DNA of 64,000 nt from Rhynchonema sp. JSB1_4 (taxonomy: Eukaryota; Nematoda; Chromadorea; Monhysterida; Xyalidae): the NCBI GenBank assembly GCA_030248065.1, contig JASAMV010008712.1, forward strand, positions 29,843 through 93,842. The letters are read 5' to 3'. The notes below the pieces were generated by a model. It did no database searches. It saw nothing but the letters and a program-made list of their open reading frames with translations, and was not told where the DNA came from. Positions 10,701 through 20,966 of this stretch are shown here, piece after piece. Position numbers and translations under genes: made by a program. Each line of letters begins with the position of its first letter. Within the stretch, counting starts at the first letter, position 1.

Positions 10701-13346
10701 GTTTATTCAAATTCAAGTCTGGAGCGATCACTGATCACGGGCGCACTGAGTGTTGTGTTTGTGAATGTTGTTCATTTTCGGACCTGCTTACATTTTGAAA
10801 ACTACCTTCGATATCCAACTTGCGTTTAAAAACAAAAAGCACGGTGTTTGTCTTCGTCAGATATCATCTGCCCGCCGATGCAGTGTTCTTGTCCGAATCT
10901 GCACTTCAAGACATGACGTTTCAACTATTTGAAGTGGAACCGAACTCGATACCTACTCCGGTTTGTATGTTGTGTATCGAACTTTGCGTGCTGATGTTTC
11001 GTTTGTAAACTACCGGAGAATGCCAAATAAACCCCTGGGGGCTTATTTTGATACACTTCTGATTTGAAATTTAAAAAGATGAAGAAATTTCCGAAATAAG
11101 CCCCGACTAACTTATGAAACAGTGCAGAAGATGGCCCTAGAAAGTTCCGAATTAGCGCCCAGGGGCTTATTTCGGGACGGTGGACTATTTCGCATTCTTC
11201 GGTACTTTGACGAGCTTGATGATTTTTATGTGATGTACCCACCTTTTTTACAGCCGATTCCACAAACAACCGGGAATGACGTGTACTCCGAGACTTGGTG
11301 TCAACGCGGCTGCAGTCGACCGGTGAAAATCAACGGACCGATACAATTCGTCGTCTCCCGACTCAAAAAACACATAAAATAGTTGGTTTATTTTTTGGCA
11401 CTATTTTGTCGCATCAAATCGTTGTGTTCACTGTTCGGGAAAACTGTCTGCGCTTCATTCTGTTTTCCATCCCTACCCGACATCTGGAGGCACCCGACAC
11501 CTACACTTTTTTGGGACCCGACAGTCGACATCCCTCTAACTCTAATCTGGTCAATTAGGGCTCCACCAGATAGACCCGAAACCCGAAACATAAATTTTTT
11601 CTATGTCCATGTTTCGGGTTTTGAAAAAAACCCGAAACACAAAGCATGATAATCGAAAATGTTTTGGTCTTGCCACTTGTAGCCGACTTGTACAATTTAT
11701 ACAGTCAGTCGAGAGGTCGCGATTATCATGCTTCGTGTTTCGGTTTTTTTTAAAAACCCGAAACCCGAAACATGGACATCGAAAAAATTTATGTTTCGGG
11801 TTTCGGGTCTATCTGGTGGAGCCCTTAGTGATTTGTGATTCTGGTCATGATAATTGATAATCAAGCCGAAGCAAGCCTATTCAAAAGGTCGACCTTACGG
11901 TGGCTTTCTTGACAACAAAGCTGACTAATTGATGATGCCCTGGTGCACTCACTGAGGTGCCTAAATCGATCAATATTTGTTGCAGCAATCATTTTCCGTC
12001 ACGATTTGGCAGATACGAGTGCACCGTCGAGGGTTGTGGTCGACGTTTTTTCCTGCCTTCGTACATAAATGAGCATTGTCGCACTGTACATGGACGAGCC
12101 GGTGGATGTTTCATTCGAGAAATAGAAATGAACATGGACGTGGATAATTCAGAGTTGATGCGTGCCTCGCTGCGCAGATGTTTCAAGGTGCATGTCGTTT
12201 TGATTGTTTCGTTTTATGAGTGTTCCGGTTTACAGTTTCTTTTAGAATTTGTTTGTTTCGAATTCAACGTCACTCACATGAACAATCGCCCTGTGTTTAG
12301 TCACTTGTATTGATACACACGTGGCAACTGTGAAACAATTCATCCGCTTGGTCCGTAGATAATCTGAGGAAACATAAAACGCCGATAAATGTTTCGCACA
12401 TGAGTATAGTAGGTATTGGTCGCACAATGACCATATAAGAATTCATCAAATCAATCCTGATTTTCACGTTCAGTCAGTCTTAACCACTGTGCTATTTGTG
12501 ATTCTCACAAAACATTTTCACCTGAAAATAATCCAACAGATCAACCACGTTGCCGCAGGTCTGAAACATTCTCTTTACTACATGCTTTGTGTGCGATCAC
12601 GCAACGCAACGTCACCACCCCGTCACTTTCCCTCTTTACGATTCGGGAAAAAATTTGACCAATTCTTATAAAGTCATTGTGCAACCAATACAAGCTCGTG
12701 TTCCATATTGTGGGTTGCGTCATGGGGTGGCATTTTCGAAACGGTGTAAAGCTCAGTTGGGTGTAAAGGTCGGTGTAAACTCGGTCGGTGTCAGCTCGGT
12801 GTAAACATGAAACATTCCACGTTAACAGCAGGCAATGTTTCATGTTTACACCGAGCTGACACCGACCGAGCTTTCGATTGAGCTTACACCTACCTTTACA
12901 CCCAACTCACCTTTACACCGTTTCGAAAATATCACCCATGATTGGGAGCTTCACATCTGAGAACCGTTCATGCTCCATGCATGACCAATCTCTTGTGGTT
13001 CTTTTCAGCTGATGTTGGACTCATACCCACAGTTATTCATTTGTTATTTGGTTGGTTGGTTTGTTGCCAACATTCGGTAGTCGTGGTCGCGTTATGGACT
13101 GAAAAGATGTCCGACAGATCTTCTGCGCATTTGATCCGTCCGCGTCATTTGTTATTTCAGCTTAACGATGAATTCCAACTTTCCAACTGGACCCCACCAT
13201 GTGCACCGCCACAACCGATCAAATACAAACGTCAACATCCCGTCGGGAAGTCATCGATTGTGAAACATCGGCGAGCTCGTCGCATTGTTGCTAACTATTG
13301 TGGGAAGTCAACCAAGCTGTCGACAATGCAAAACGGTGTAAAATAA
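7501..13346 (+). CDS. C2H2 zinc-finger protein, two alternative 3' ends (unit C)
   Basis: Likely a nuclear DNA- or RNA-binding protein. Common exons: 7501-7607, 8544-8637, 8746-8983 and 9733-9838, with GT-AG borders and phases that all agree. Exon 1 ATG gives finger 1 (FCHLC...H...H). It joins directly through LLYQP, a linker-like segment, to finger 2 (CTICDTK...H...H). Exon 4 ends in phase 2 and can join either of two endings. Ending a is 10861-10960 plus 11254-11382: 257 residues, closing with a WCQRGC motif and TAG. Ending b is 12013-12187 plus 13161-13346: 301 residues, with a third finger (YECTVEGCGRRF...H...H), then a basic tail and TAA overlapping AATAAA. Several MITEs sit in the introns. 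No known family assigned; ending b could be a fragment of a separate copy. Confidence 0.7.
7716..8314. mobile_element. Palindromic MITE, AGGGTGGCATTTTCGAAACG family, long form
   Basis: The left end AGGGTGGCATTTTCGAAACG and right end CGTTTCGAAAATATCACCCT are inverted. The arms stay complementary for over 200 bp each (GTGTAAAGGTCGG, AAGCTTGAAACATTGCACGC and so on). It lies in intron 1 of unit C. A short form of ~214 bp occurs at 12724-12937, a half copy at 13514-13640, and a decayed end near 818 in unit B. Confidence 0.8.
9416..9656. mobile_element. MITE, TAGTAAATTTCCAAATTCGC family, copy 1
   Basis: The termini TATAGTAAATTTCCAAATTC and GAATTTGGAAATTTACTATA are inverted, around 240 bp with a central GCGCGCAGCTGC stretch. 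It lies in intron 3 of unit C. The related copy is at 49797-50034. Confidence 0.8.
10505..10700. repeat. A/C-rich low-complexity tract
   Basis: Homopolymer runs of A and C with almost no G or T; ORFs in it are compositional. It lies in intron 4 of unit C. The preceding 9,840-10,500 holds no feature I can support. Confidence 0.75.
11022..11182. repeat. Inverted repeat with CCCCTGGGGGCTTATTT motif
   Basis: ATAAACCCCTGGGGGCTTAT at 11027 is mirrored by CGCCCAGGGGCTTATTTCGG near 11157, with a third copy ATAAGCCCCGAC between. The same theme (ACCGGAG and CCCCGGGGGCT) recurs at 44,430-44,900. It lies in the intron between exons 5a and 6a of unit C. Confidence 0.55.
11557..11827. mobile_element. MITE, GGGCTCCACCAGATAGACCC family
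   Basis: Left terminus AGGGCTCCACCAGATAGACC, right terminus GGTCTATCTGGTGGAGCCCT. The sub-terminal arms are rich in CCCGAAAC/GTTTCGGG. Flanking TTA on both sides suggests a 3-bp target duplication. About 270 bp, no coding capacity. Confidence 0.85.
12412..12691. mobile_element. MITE, GGTATTGGTCGCACAATGAC family, copy 1
   Basis: Termini GGTATTGGTCGCACAATGAC and GTCATTGTGCAACCAATAC with AAGAATT sub-terminal. A TA precedes the left end here and in the 59,104 copy, which suits a TA target. Other copies: 28540-28826, 59104-59374, and rearranged parts at 14053-14130 and 14866-15112. It lies in the last intron of unit C ending b. Confidence 0.85.
12724..12937. mobile_element. Palindromic MITE, AGGGTGGCATTTTCGAAACG family, short form
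   Basis: A near-perfect hairpin of about 214 bp. GGTGTAAACATGAAACATTC is mirrored by AATGTTTCATGTTTACACC at the centre. The ends match the 598-bp form at 7716-8314, so this is an internal deletion or an independent contraction of the same family. Confidence 0.8.
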
Positions 13347-14052
13347 AGTGTTTTCTGCAAAAAGGTGCACTCTCTTTTATTCTTGTGAGCGGGTGAACTC
13401 TGTTGTGTTCTGTCAGATCACAACATTGCAACTTGCAATATTGTAGTTCTGTGTCTTGACTTTGCTGTTTTTTTTTATTTGGTTCTGAAAATAAAAAACA
13501 TTCATCGCCATTATGGGTGATATTTTTGAAACGGGTAAAGGTCAGTTGGGTGTAGGGGTCGGAGGAAGGCTCGGGTGAAAAGTTTGAGTTTAAGCTACAA
13601 ACAGTGCACGCTGAGCAGGCACAGGCCGCTTTTCAAAACAAAGGTCATCTTCAGCCTCTGCCGGAGAAACTCTCTTTCGCACTTTTTGGGGTGTCAGGTT
13701 TTAAAAATATAAATCGTGACCTTTTAAGCCGTTAATCCGCGGGCATTAGGGCCATTTTTTTACCGCCTCAAGATTCATTTCTCAATAGCCCACGGGGGAT
13801 GTCAGGCACTAAAAAATTCCCTTTAAACCTCCAACGCAAAAACACAAACAAAATCCACAAGCACGCAGAGTCAATCCTCTAGAAACGCGTGCTCTCCTCT
13901 CCCGCGTCATTTTCCACCCCGCCCCACCTTCCCTCCCCCGCCTCCTTCCCCCCCCCCACCCCCCCCCCCTTCCCCTAAAAAAATCCCTATGTTGCGCACG
14001 TTGACTATGTTTATAATCCGTAGCTGTCGATTCTGGACGCAGCGCGGGCAAT
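13347..14052. other. Spacer: half MITE and C-rich block, no gene
   Basis: After the unit C stop there is a half copy of the TTTTCGAAACG MITE (13514-13640), then a C-rich block (13,910-13,975) resembling 1,040-1,115. No exon supported. Confidence 0.5.
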
Positions 14053-15115
14053 AGCACAGTGGTTAAGAGTGACTGAACGTGAAAATCAGGATAGATTTGA
14101 TGAATTCTTATATGGTCATTGTGCGACCAATACCCAAGGTTGGAAAAAAATTTTTAAACTAGTTTTAAAAAAAAAAATTTTTTTTAAAGTCTGAGATTCG
14201 GGGAAATTTTACCAAATTTGCCTAAAAAACGCAAAAAAATGCAACTTTAATTGACAAGTCACTTTTGTGACTTAGTTTGCATCACTTATGAAGGGTGTTT
14301 ACGTCATTTCGGTGCGATCCAACAGTCTGTGCTTGTTATGGACCTATGAGTGCTGCTCTGTGGTATCAGACACAACAGTTTATGGTCGAACTAGCAAGAT
14401 TCCCTCATAAACCACACAGAATTGAGAATATAAGCTGTACAAATACTTGTCGGGCAGCTGAATCAGTCGTATAGGACCGATCTGATGGGGTATGACATCG
14501 AAGTACCATGTAGGTACACGCATACTGTGTCCCATGTATCAGTGGTTTTTTAAAAAAAAAAATTTTTTTTTTTATTAAAAAAAAATTTTTTTTTAAAAAA
14601 AAAATTCGTTCCAAAAGTTAAAAAAAAAATTTTTTTTTTTATTATTTCAAAATTCGAAAATTTCTCTATTTTTGCTATCAAAAGGGCTATTTTTTGCATA
14701 AGAATTGCTACGTTAACATCACCCGACCCTACCATGGGTGTATTGGGTGCATTTTCACGTTCAGTGCACTCTTAACATACTGTGCACACACTCACATGGC
14801 CTCTCATAGATTACACAGTACAGGACTGGGGGGGCATGCTTTTCCTGCCAGAGCCGGAAGCATATTTGTGATTCTCACAAAACATTTTCAGTCTGTCACA
14901 TATTTGCATTAATCGTGTACCAGCATAGATCCCCCACACCCCACGTTGCCGCAGTGTACGTGTGAACATTCTGCTTTACTCATACCATGTTTTGTGTGCG
15001 AATGCACACCACACGTTATGGAAGAACAACCGCAACGTTGCCCCGTCACTTTCCCTCTTTACGATTCAGGAAAAAAAGTTGACCAATTCTTATAAAGTCA
15101 TTGTGCGACCAATAC
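14053..15115. mobile_element. Mosaic of rearranged MITE pieces
   Basis: 14053-14130 is the left end of the GGTATTGG family in reverse. 14131-14537 is an inverted, truncated CCAACCCTG hAT-type element. 14538-14760 is half of the CAGTGGTT family with A/T palindromes. 14866-15112 is the right two-thirds of a GGTATTGG copy. The order shows successive insertion and deletion between units C and D. Confidence 0.65.
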
Positions 15116-15129
15116 CAACCTAAACTCGG

Positions 15130-15295
15130 ACAACGTGCATTGTGAGCTCAAACACTTTTTGCGGATTAGCGGGTCTCCAATTAGCTGACCCACTAATCCG
15201 CTTTTTCAATTTCCATTGTGAATGCAAAAGCGTGCGCGAAAAGCGGGCCCGCTAATCCGCAACCCGCTAATCCGCTGCATTGTGAATGCGTCCTT
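15130..15295. repeat. Short inverted-repeat element with GCGGATTAGCGGG cores
   Basis: GTGCATTGTGAGCTCAAACA on the left and GCATTGTGAATGCGTCC on the right flank repeated GCGGATTAGCGGG and CCCGCTAATCCGC motifs in opposite orientations. Probably a small MITE; no ORF. Confidence 0.6.
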
Positions 15296-15522
15296 ACCCG
15301 TTGGTATTGTACATGTGGGCGATGTCAAACATTTGTTGGTCATTTCTGGGGAGTGCCAGAAGAAACGTTGCCGATCGTTTGTAAGTTGACTGTCAAAATT
15401 TGGATGTTTTGTTCGCTTCGGTAGAAACAGTTTTGCATCAAAAAAACGACCATAACTCAGCAACTGTTCCACACCCACGTCCAGATTCATATAAAATAGT
15501 TGCCAGTCCAGGACTCTAGTCC

Positions 15523-16544
15523 ATGTTATATGTTGTGTTTTACAGATGTTTCATGTACGATACGAAAGCATCGAGTGAACGATTGATGCAAATGCACGGT
15601 GATTATGAGCATTTGGGATTGAAACCAGTTGTTGGTCAGGTCATAATGTTCCTTGTACGTTGTGTTGTGCGCACATGCGTTATAATTCGGATTAAGTTCG
15701 CTCTCCGCAATCCGTTGGTGTTCAATATCAAGCCTAACGCAGTCTCTCCAATCCAACACAAAAAGAACTACACGTTGTTTATCCCCCGTGATGTACGAAC
15801 CAGAGATAGGGGCATCGAAGCCTTACTCCAGCAGGCCTTGTGTCATTTGGAGAAATACGTGGATGTGATTGGCTCGAACCTTGCAACAACTTTGGGACAA
15901 TCACCAACTACGGTGGTCAAGAGAGAACCGCTTATTGAATCAGACATGGCTCATCGTGAAACATCAGCCAGTCAGGCCGCTGGCATCGATTTGGACGAGC
16001 GACCGTCTAGGGTTGACAGTGATGGTTAGTGTGTTGCTTCAATTCTGTTCACTCGTTCGTCACGTTTCAATGGGCTGTGCGGAATATAGTCGATCCACGA
16101 CTTGAGCGCCAATGTGTGCAGTCCATCACCCCAAGATCTATCTATCTAGTATTTCTGTGCGTGTGTGTTTCTGTGCCCAGTATGTTGGCGTGCATTGCAC
16201 TGACGATGACCTGGTGCACCGTGCAAACAACCACAGACAGCAACCGAAGATCACAATCAAAGTGACTGCAACAAAATAATTCCCTTTTAGATGCAGTCTC
16301 CATGTCGAACCAAACGACAGTCAAATGCGAATCGATCCATGAGGAATTCTACGTTCCTCCACCCCTGGTTGAACGCAGCTCCATGCCAAATGCACCACAG
16401 GGTCAACAATCACAGAAACGGTCTTGTGACGCTCAAAAACCACCACAAGATCGTGGGCCAGGCCGTTGTGCTCTGTGCACTGTCAAAGTGGCACCCACTT
16501 ACACACACGAATCGTCACAAACTAAACTAACAAATCTATCGTGA
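15523..16544 (+). CDS. Divergent zinc-finger gene copy (unit D)
   Basis: Homologous to the middle of unit C. The finger-2 exon (acceptor TTTTACAG, from 15546) reads CFMYDTKASSERLM then H and H. The second zinc Cys is Tyr, so this finger is probably dead. The next block, 15793-16024, aligns with unit C exon 3 (RDRGIEAL; HRETS) and ends before GTTAGT. The last exon is 16291-16544 with TGA. ATG at 15523 reads in frame straight through the finger and the region homologous to the following intron (15640-15792). With that region retained the ORF gives 251 residues. No finger-1 exon was found upstream. TATAAAAT at 15490 is close to the ATG. It could be a partial or decaying copy. Confidence 0.55.
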
Positions 16545-16554
16545 CTAGGGCTCG

Positions 16555-16815
16555 CGCGGGAAATTTTTTTGAAGGACGGTAAAAGTTGGGGAAATTTCCC
16601 CTTTTCCCCAAGGGTCCAGGAATTCTTGCGGGAAATGGTAGTGTGGAACTGTGAAGGACGGGAAATGTCGCGGGACAAGGCCCATTTCCCGTGGGAAATG
16701 CGGGAGAACTGGAAATTTCCCTCGGGAAATGGTGATATTTCCCTTAAATTTCCCGCTGAAAATAGGAATTTCCCGTAAATTTTACGCGGAAAACAGATAT
16801 TTCCCGTAAATTTGG
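16555..16815. repeat. GGGAAAT/ATTTCCC-rich repeat
   Basis: Dense copies of GGGAAAT on one half and ATTTCCC on the other, with TTTCCCGTAAATTT near the right side. It can fold on itself. Coding on both strands is coincidental. The origin is unknown, possibly a degenerate MITE. Confidence 0.5.
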
Positions 16816-16939
16816 TTTTTGGTTTGAGAAGTTGCAAACGCAATAGCAGGCCGCTGTAAGCGTTCCTTTGATGTTTTAAAATGTGGATGACAATTCCTGT
16901 TGATTGTTGATGTAAACTGGCAATGTGGGGACACTGTTT

Positions 16940-18740
16940 TATAAAACGTGGCTTGACAATTACGGTATCAGGGTCTGCCAGCAGCCCGATGCCAGCTCAT
17001 TACCGTAATCGACATTGGTGTCGCCACGTTAATGACGTCATCCAAATGTCATCAAGCTCAATGCGACGTGAGTCTGGCAGATTTGGCGCTGCCGTTGAAA
17101 CTGTTTATATTTTTAAGAAAATTTTTGTTCATCCTGTGGACTGAAAGTCTGCTAGCCAGCGCAACGTGTAGCGTGTGGCGTGCAAACCAGTGTGTGTCTG
17201 CACGGTTGCATGGGTATAAGTGCAACTTTGAGCCGCAGCCAGACCGCGTTCCCGTAGCTCAGTTTGTAGAGCAACTGGCTGTCCAGGCCTGGTGGCTGGG
17301 AGGTCGGAGGTTCGAGTCCTTCCGGGAGCATACGTTTGGTGTGGCGGCTCCGAGTTCACAAAAACCATTATAAGGCGCAGAACCTAATTTTCCTAGGTCA
17401 AGTACCTCGTTTAGTGTAAGTGCACCTCAGGCATTTTGTTTCCTGTACTATCTTCCCACACGAAAAGTCTGGACATCATATTGGCATTCTGGAAATCCAT
17501 GAAAAAAATTCAAATGAAAAATTATTTTGCCAGCCCTGCTCCCATTTTGACGGTGGGCATCGCTATCAGCTTTGATTCTGACGAATGGTGGACTTGGGGG
17601 CCTTTCTGTGCATTTCAGCTGGTCACGAAACATACGATAAGACGATTATTTTTCAATGCTTCGGCCCGCGTAATTTTCTCTTGCACAAATACAGAACAGC
17701 ATGGTAGATGTTCCAATCTTTTTCAAATTGGGACGAACGCAAACATAGGCGACAGTCTGAGAGCTTCAATTTTTTGTTAAAATTTTCCATCATTTTATAC
17801 ATTTCTATATTATTGAAAAGCTGACTCAGATTTGTGTGTCTGAAATAAACGAGACGAACATTCAGTCAACTCCGTGAATACCTAATCGGTATCCTACCGC
17901 CGCTGAATGCGAACGCCAGACGATAATACCTGACTTGACAATTACGGTATCAGGGTCTGCCAACTCATTACCGTAATCGATATTGTTGTCGCCACGTTAA
18001 TGACGTAATCCAAATGTCATCAAGCTCAATGCGACGTGAATCTGGCAGATCTGGCGCTGCAGTTGAAAATGTTTATAGAAAGTTTTTGTTCATCCATTAT
18101 AAGGCTCAAAAGCTAATTTTCTAAGGTCAAGTGCCTCGTTTAGTGTAAGTGCACCTCAGGCATTTTGTTTCTTGTACTATCTTCCCACGCGAAAAGTTTG
18201 CGCATCATATTGGCATTCCTGAAAGCTATGAAAAAAATTCTAATTAAAAATTATTTTTGTCAGCCCTGCTCCCATTCTAACGGTGGGCATCACAATCAGC
18301 TTTGATTCTGACGAATGGTGGACTTGGGAGGCTTTCTGTGCATTTCACCTGATCGCGAAACACACGATAAGACTATTATTTTTTAAACGTGTCGGCCTGC
18401 GTGCTTTTCTCTTGCACAAATACAGCACAGCATTGTAGATGTGCCAATTTTTTTTAAATTGGAACAAAAGCAAACATAGGCGACAGTCTGTGAGCTTCTA
18501 TGTTTTTATAAATTTTTCCATCATTTTATACATTTAAGAAAATATTTGTCCATCCATTATAAGGCTCAAAAGCTAATTTTCCTAGGTCAAGTGCCTCGCT
18601 CAGTGTAAGTGCACCTCAGGCATTTTGTTTCTTGTACTATCTTCCCACACGAAAAGTTTGGACATCATATTGGCATTCCGGAAAAACATGAAAAAATTTC
18701 AAATAAAAACATATTTTTGCCAGCCTTGCTCCCAATCTAA
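16940..18740 (+). repeat. ~740-bp tandem repeat array, block 1
   Basis: Units start with TTGACAATTACGGTATCAGG (16,953 and 17,936). They continue through AAGTGCACCTCAGGCATTTT (17,418; 18,150; 18,608) and GAAATAAACGAGACGA. Units differ by truncation: block 18,550-18,740 is partial. The 17,1xx unit is split by a tRNA-like element. The same family resumes at 23,320-25,250. Confidence 0.8.
17230..17350 (+). ncRNA. tRNA-like Pol III element, copy 1
   Basis: The core at 17248-17330 has a 7-bp acceptor stem (GTTCCCG/CGGGAGC with one G-U), a D arm (GCTC...GAGC) and a T arm (GGAGG TTCGAGT CCTTC). The A box TAGCTCAGTTTG and B box GGTTCGAGTCC are near consensus. The core is 83 nt with extra bases in the anticodon region, so a small intron or altered arm is needed and the anticodon is not assignable. 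It is enclosed by GAGCCGC (17230) and GCGGCTC (17344). About 235 bp around it interrupt a satellite unit between TTCATCC and ATTATAAGG, so it behaves like a SINE. It is not a standard tRNA gene. Confidence 0.65.
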
Positions 18741-19170
18741 CGGTGCGCATCGCTATCAGCTTTGATTCTAACGAATGGTGGACTTGGGAGGCTTTCTGTG
18801 CATTTCACCTGGTCGCGAAACATACGATAAGAGATTATTTTTCAACGTGTCGGCCCGCGTCCCATTTTTGTCATGGCCTTTGTGTGAGAGCGGTTGCGCA
18901 CGAAGATCTCTTTACAATGATCCAGCAAGTCGCATCATTTTATTCAGTGACGGTATTTATCATGATATCTATCATTTACGTATTTATCATTTTTTCAAAG
19001 AAAAGATTTCATCTGTACAATTGCAATCGAATTGTCGTTTTTAATGTTAACGACGATATTTATGTCATGTCAACTTGAAACAGGTTTTGATAAAATAAGT
19101 AGATACCGTATCAAATAACAGCACCTACTGTATGTATCAATAATTTTACGATATTCTCAAAGTGCTGACT

Positions 19171-19533
19171 TCAGATGCAAACGACAATCACGCCTTGCGG
19201 TTGTAACCCAAAAGAAATAGTCAATGCAGGTTGCTTACATCGAGAAAGTATGGGCCCTTCGGCAACGCAGCATGGCCACGAACAAAGTACTGTTTCTTGT
19301 GGTGAATAGGGGCCTTCATTGCCAATGGATTGCTGCGATCGGACTGCTCCTGCTTCACCTATAATGCCGTGTATTATATTGTTAGTGCGGTTATCAGTGT
19401 CGCAAGAAAAAGCTTCCAATTGCGATAACATTACATTGCTTGTCATCCCTTCGATAGTCGTATTGAATTGGGACTCGCTCATTGAGCCTAGTGATTGGCT
19501 TTTTCGTATGTCTTCATCGTCCGCAACCTTCAA
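19171..19533 (-). CDS. Unrecognised open frame in duplicated segment, copy 1
   Basis: The minus-strand frame stays open upstream to about 19,600, giving some 140 codons with an acidic, Ser/Gln-rich sequence (KVADDEDIRKSQSLG). It ends VIVVCI and TGA. Its partner at 25865-26227 differs at about eight residues, most changes being non-synonymous, so there is no sign of constraint. The overlapping plus frame 19319-19720 is open in both copies too. No domain recognised; possibly a terminal exon or chance. Confidence 0.25.
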   Translation of the reverse strand: MKVADDEDIRKSQSLGSMSESQFNTTIEGMTSNVMLSQLEAFSCDTDNRTNNIIHGIIGEAGAVRSQQSIGNEGPYSPQETVLCSWPCCVAEGPILSRCKQPALTISFGLQPQGVIVVCI

Positions 19534-19629
19534 ATGGTTTACTTTCAGACCGACACTCTGCAGTGTTGTTTTAGAACCCAGAACTTGTGTGTACCTACAT
19601 AAAGTTTGCTATTTCCGCGCGCTGACAGT

Positions 19630-19702
19630 GGTAATGCGGGCGGGAATTCGAACCTACCCGGTGTCAGGTTCCATGCCCTGTCTCATCCTCCGGCCGATAA
19701 GT
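19630..19702 (-). repeat. tRNA-derived fragment (B-box like)
   Basis: On the minus strand GGTAGGTTCGAATTCCCGCC resembles a T arm and B box, following CCGGAGGATGAGACAGGGCA. The duplicate copy at 26,325-26,395 keeps it. The A box is weak. Probably an old SINE head. Confidence 0.35.
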
Positions 19703-20720
19703 TGCAGTGTGCACCATTAATCACAGAACACTGCGTGCGCAAAAAAACCGATATTTGTACGAGAAATCTTTAGTCTTTAATCTGAAAAATCTGTACCTAT
19801 GTTGTGAGCGGGAACTGTTGGATTTAAAAAATAGAACTTCGGCCGCGAATTCTCACTTCGGGCTTCTGTTGTGCAATTCCGTTCACTTCAATGTTGCTTG
19901 GCAGGTCATGCTTTATTTCGTCACGTGTTTCTTGCGATATCTGCAGCCAATCTGTCGTGCACCAACGTTTGAAGCAGTCGGCTCCGGGGCTAAGCTGGGC
20001 ACTTCATGGGTTCATTCATAAAACATGACCAACCTCCTTCTTGATCGCTCGTTGCTGGTTGAACGTGGATAGCGGCACTGATTCGGGTGTCTCCTGCAGC
20101 GCTTAAAACTGTCTTCAATTCGCTGAGTTCTGCATTTCGTGCATTCAGTGGGACACACAAGAGTCAATGAGCTTGTGGGAGCAAAGCAATGGCATTCTTT
20201 AATCCCTTTACATAGTTAACGATTCCGTGCACGAGCTCCACTGTGCTTATATAGCCTCTATGAAACATCACGGTTGGACGTGTGACTCACTGGCTGCCGC
20301 GTTTGTTGTCCACGGGTAGTTTCAGGTTGATGTTTCACCTTAGGTATGTAATCAGTGATCAAACAACTCGTGCATGTTTTGCGCTTGTGTGTAAAAGCAA
20401 TAACAATGAAGCAACAAAAAGCTGTTTTTGGGGGTGTAAACGACCCTTTTTTGGGGGTGAATCGTCTACATACGGAAAGACTTTGCTGGAAATTTAGAAA
20501 TACGTTTCACTTTCTGATCTTGCTCCACCGTAATCTGATTAACAGCGTACTTGCGGCGTTTGCCCGTTGCTTTCGCTCAAACGTAGCCAATTGAAAAGTA
20601 CGTATTTTACATTGGCACTAACCTAACTTTTATAAATGACTTGTCAGTCATGGTTTCAACCTGTGTAGTATCGTATCATCGTTCCAATCGTGTATTCCAC
20701 ATGTTCAATCATTGTCATAA

Positions 20721-20966
20721 TTGTGTTGTAGCTTGCTGCCCTGCTGCTTGGTTATGGTGATGTTAGCTGCGAGTGATGACGTCAACTTTGGTGAAATCAA
20801 GTTTGCTTTAGAAGATCTGATAAAAAGTGAAAAAGCCACAAGTTGGCGTCGGCTTTTATGCCCGAACGAATTGGTGACAGCGCGGTACACGTTTCACTCA
20901 ATTGTTGAATGTTTGGGTTACGGTCTCCAGCTGGATTGTTGTGACATGCTGTACGACGACACGTAA
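20721..20966 (+). CDS. Possible exon in duplicated segment, copy 1
   Basis: After a TGTGTTGTAG acceptor an 80-codon frame encodes DDVNFGEIKFALEDLIKS and further to DCCDMLYDDT before TAA. The partner 27391-27636 is open with a handful of replacements (for example Cys to Trp). Composition looks protein-like but no domain is recognised, and the reverse strand is partly open. Listed as a candidate only. Confidence 0.3.
   Translation: MCCSLLPCCLVMVMLAASDDVNFGEIKFALEDLIKSEKATSWRRLLCPNELVTARYTFHSIVECLGYGLQLDCCDMLYDDT

Noticed and set aside
17248..17330. Standard tRNA-Asp gene
   Set aside because: GTC can be placed in the loop, but the anticodon stem does not pair properly and ~10 extra bases remain; copy 2 would give a different anticodon.
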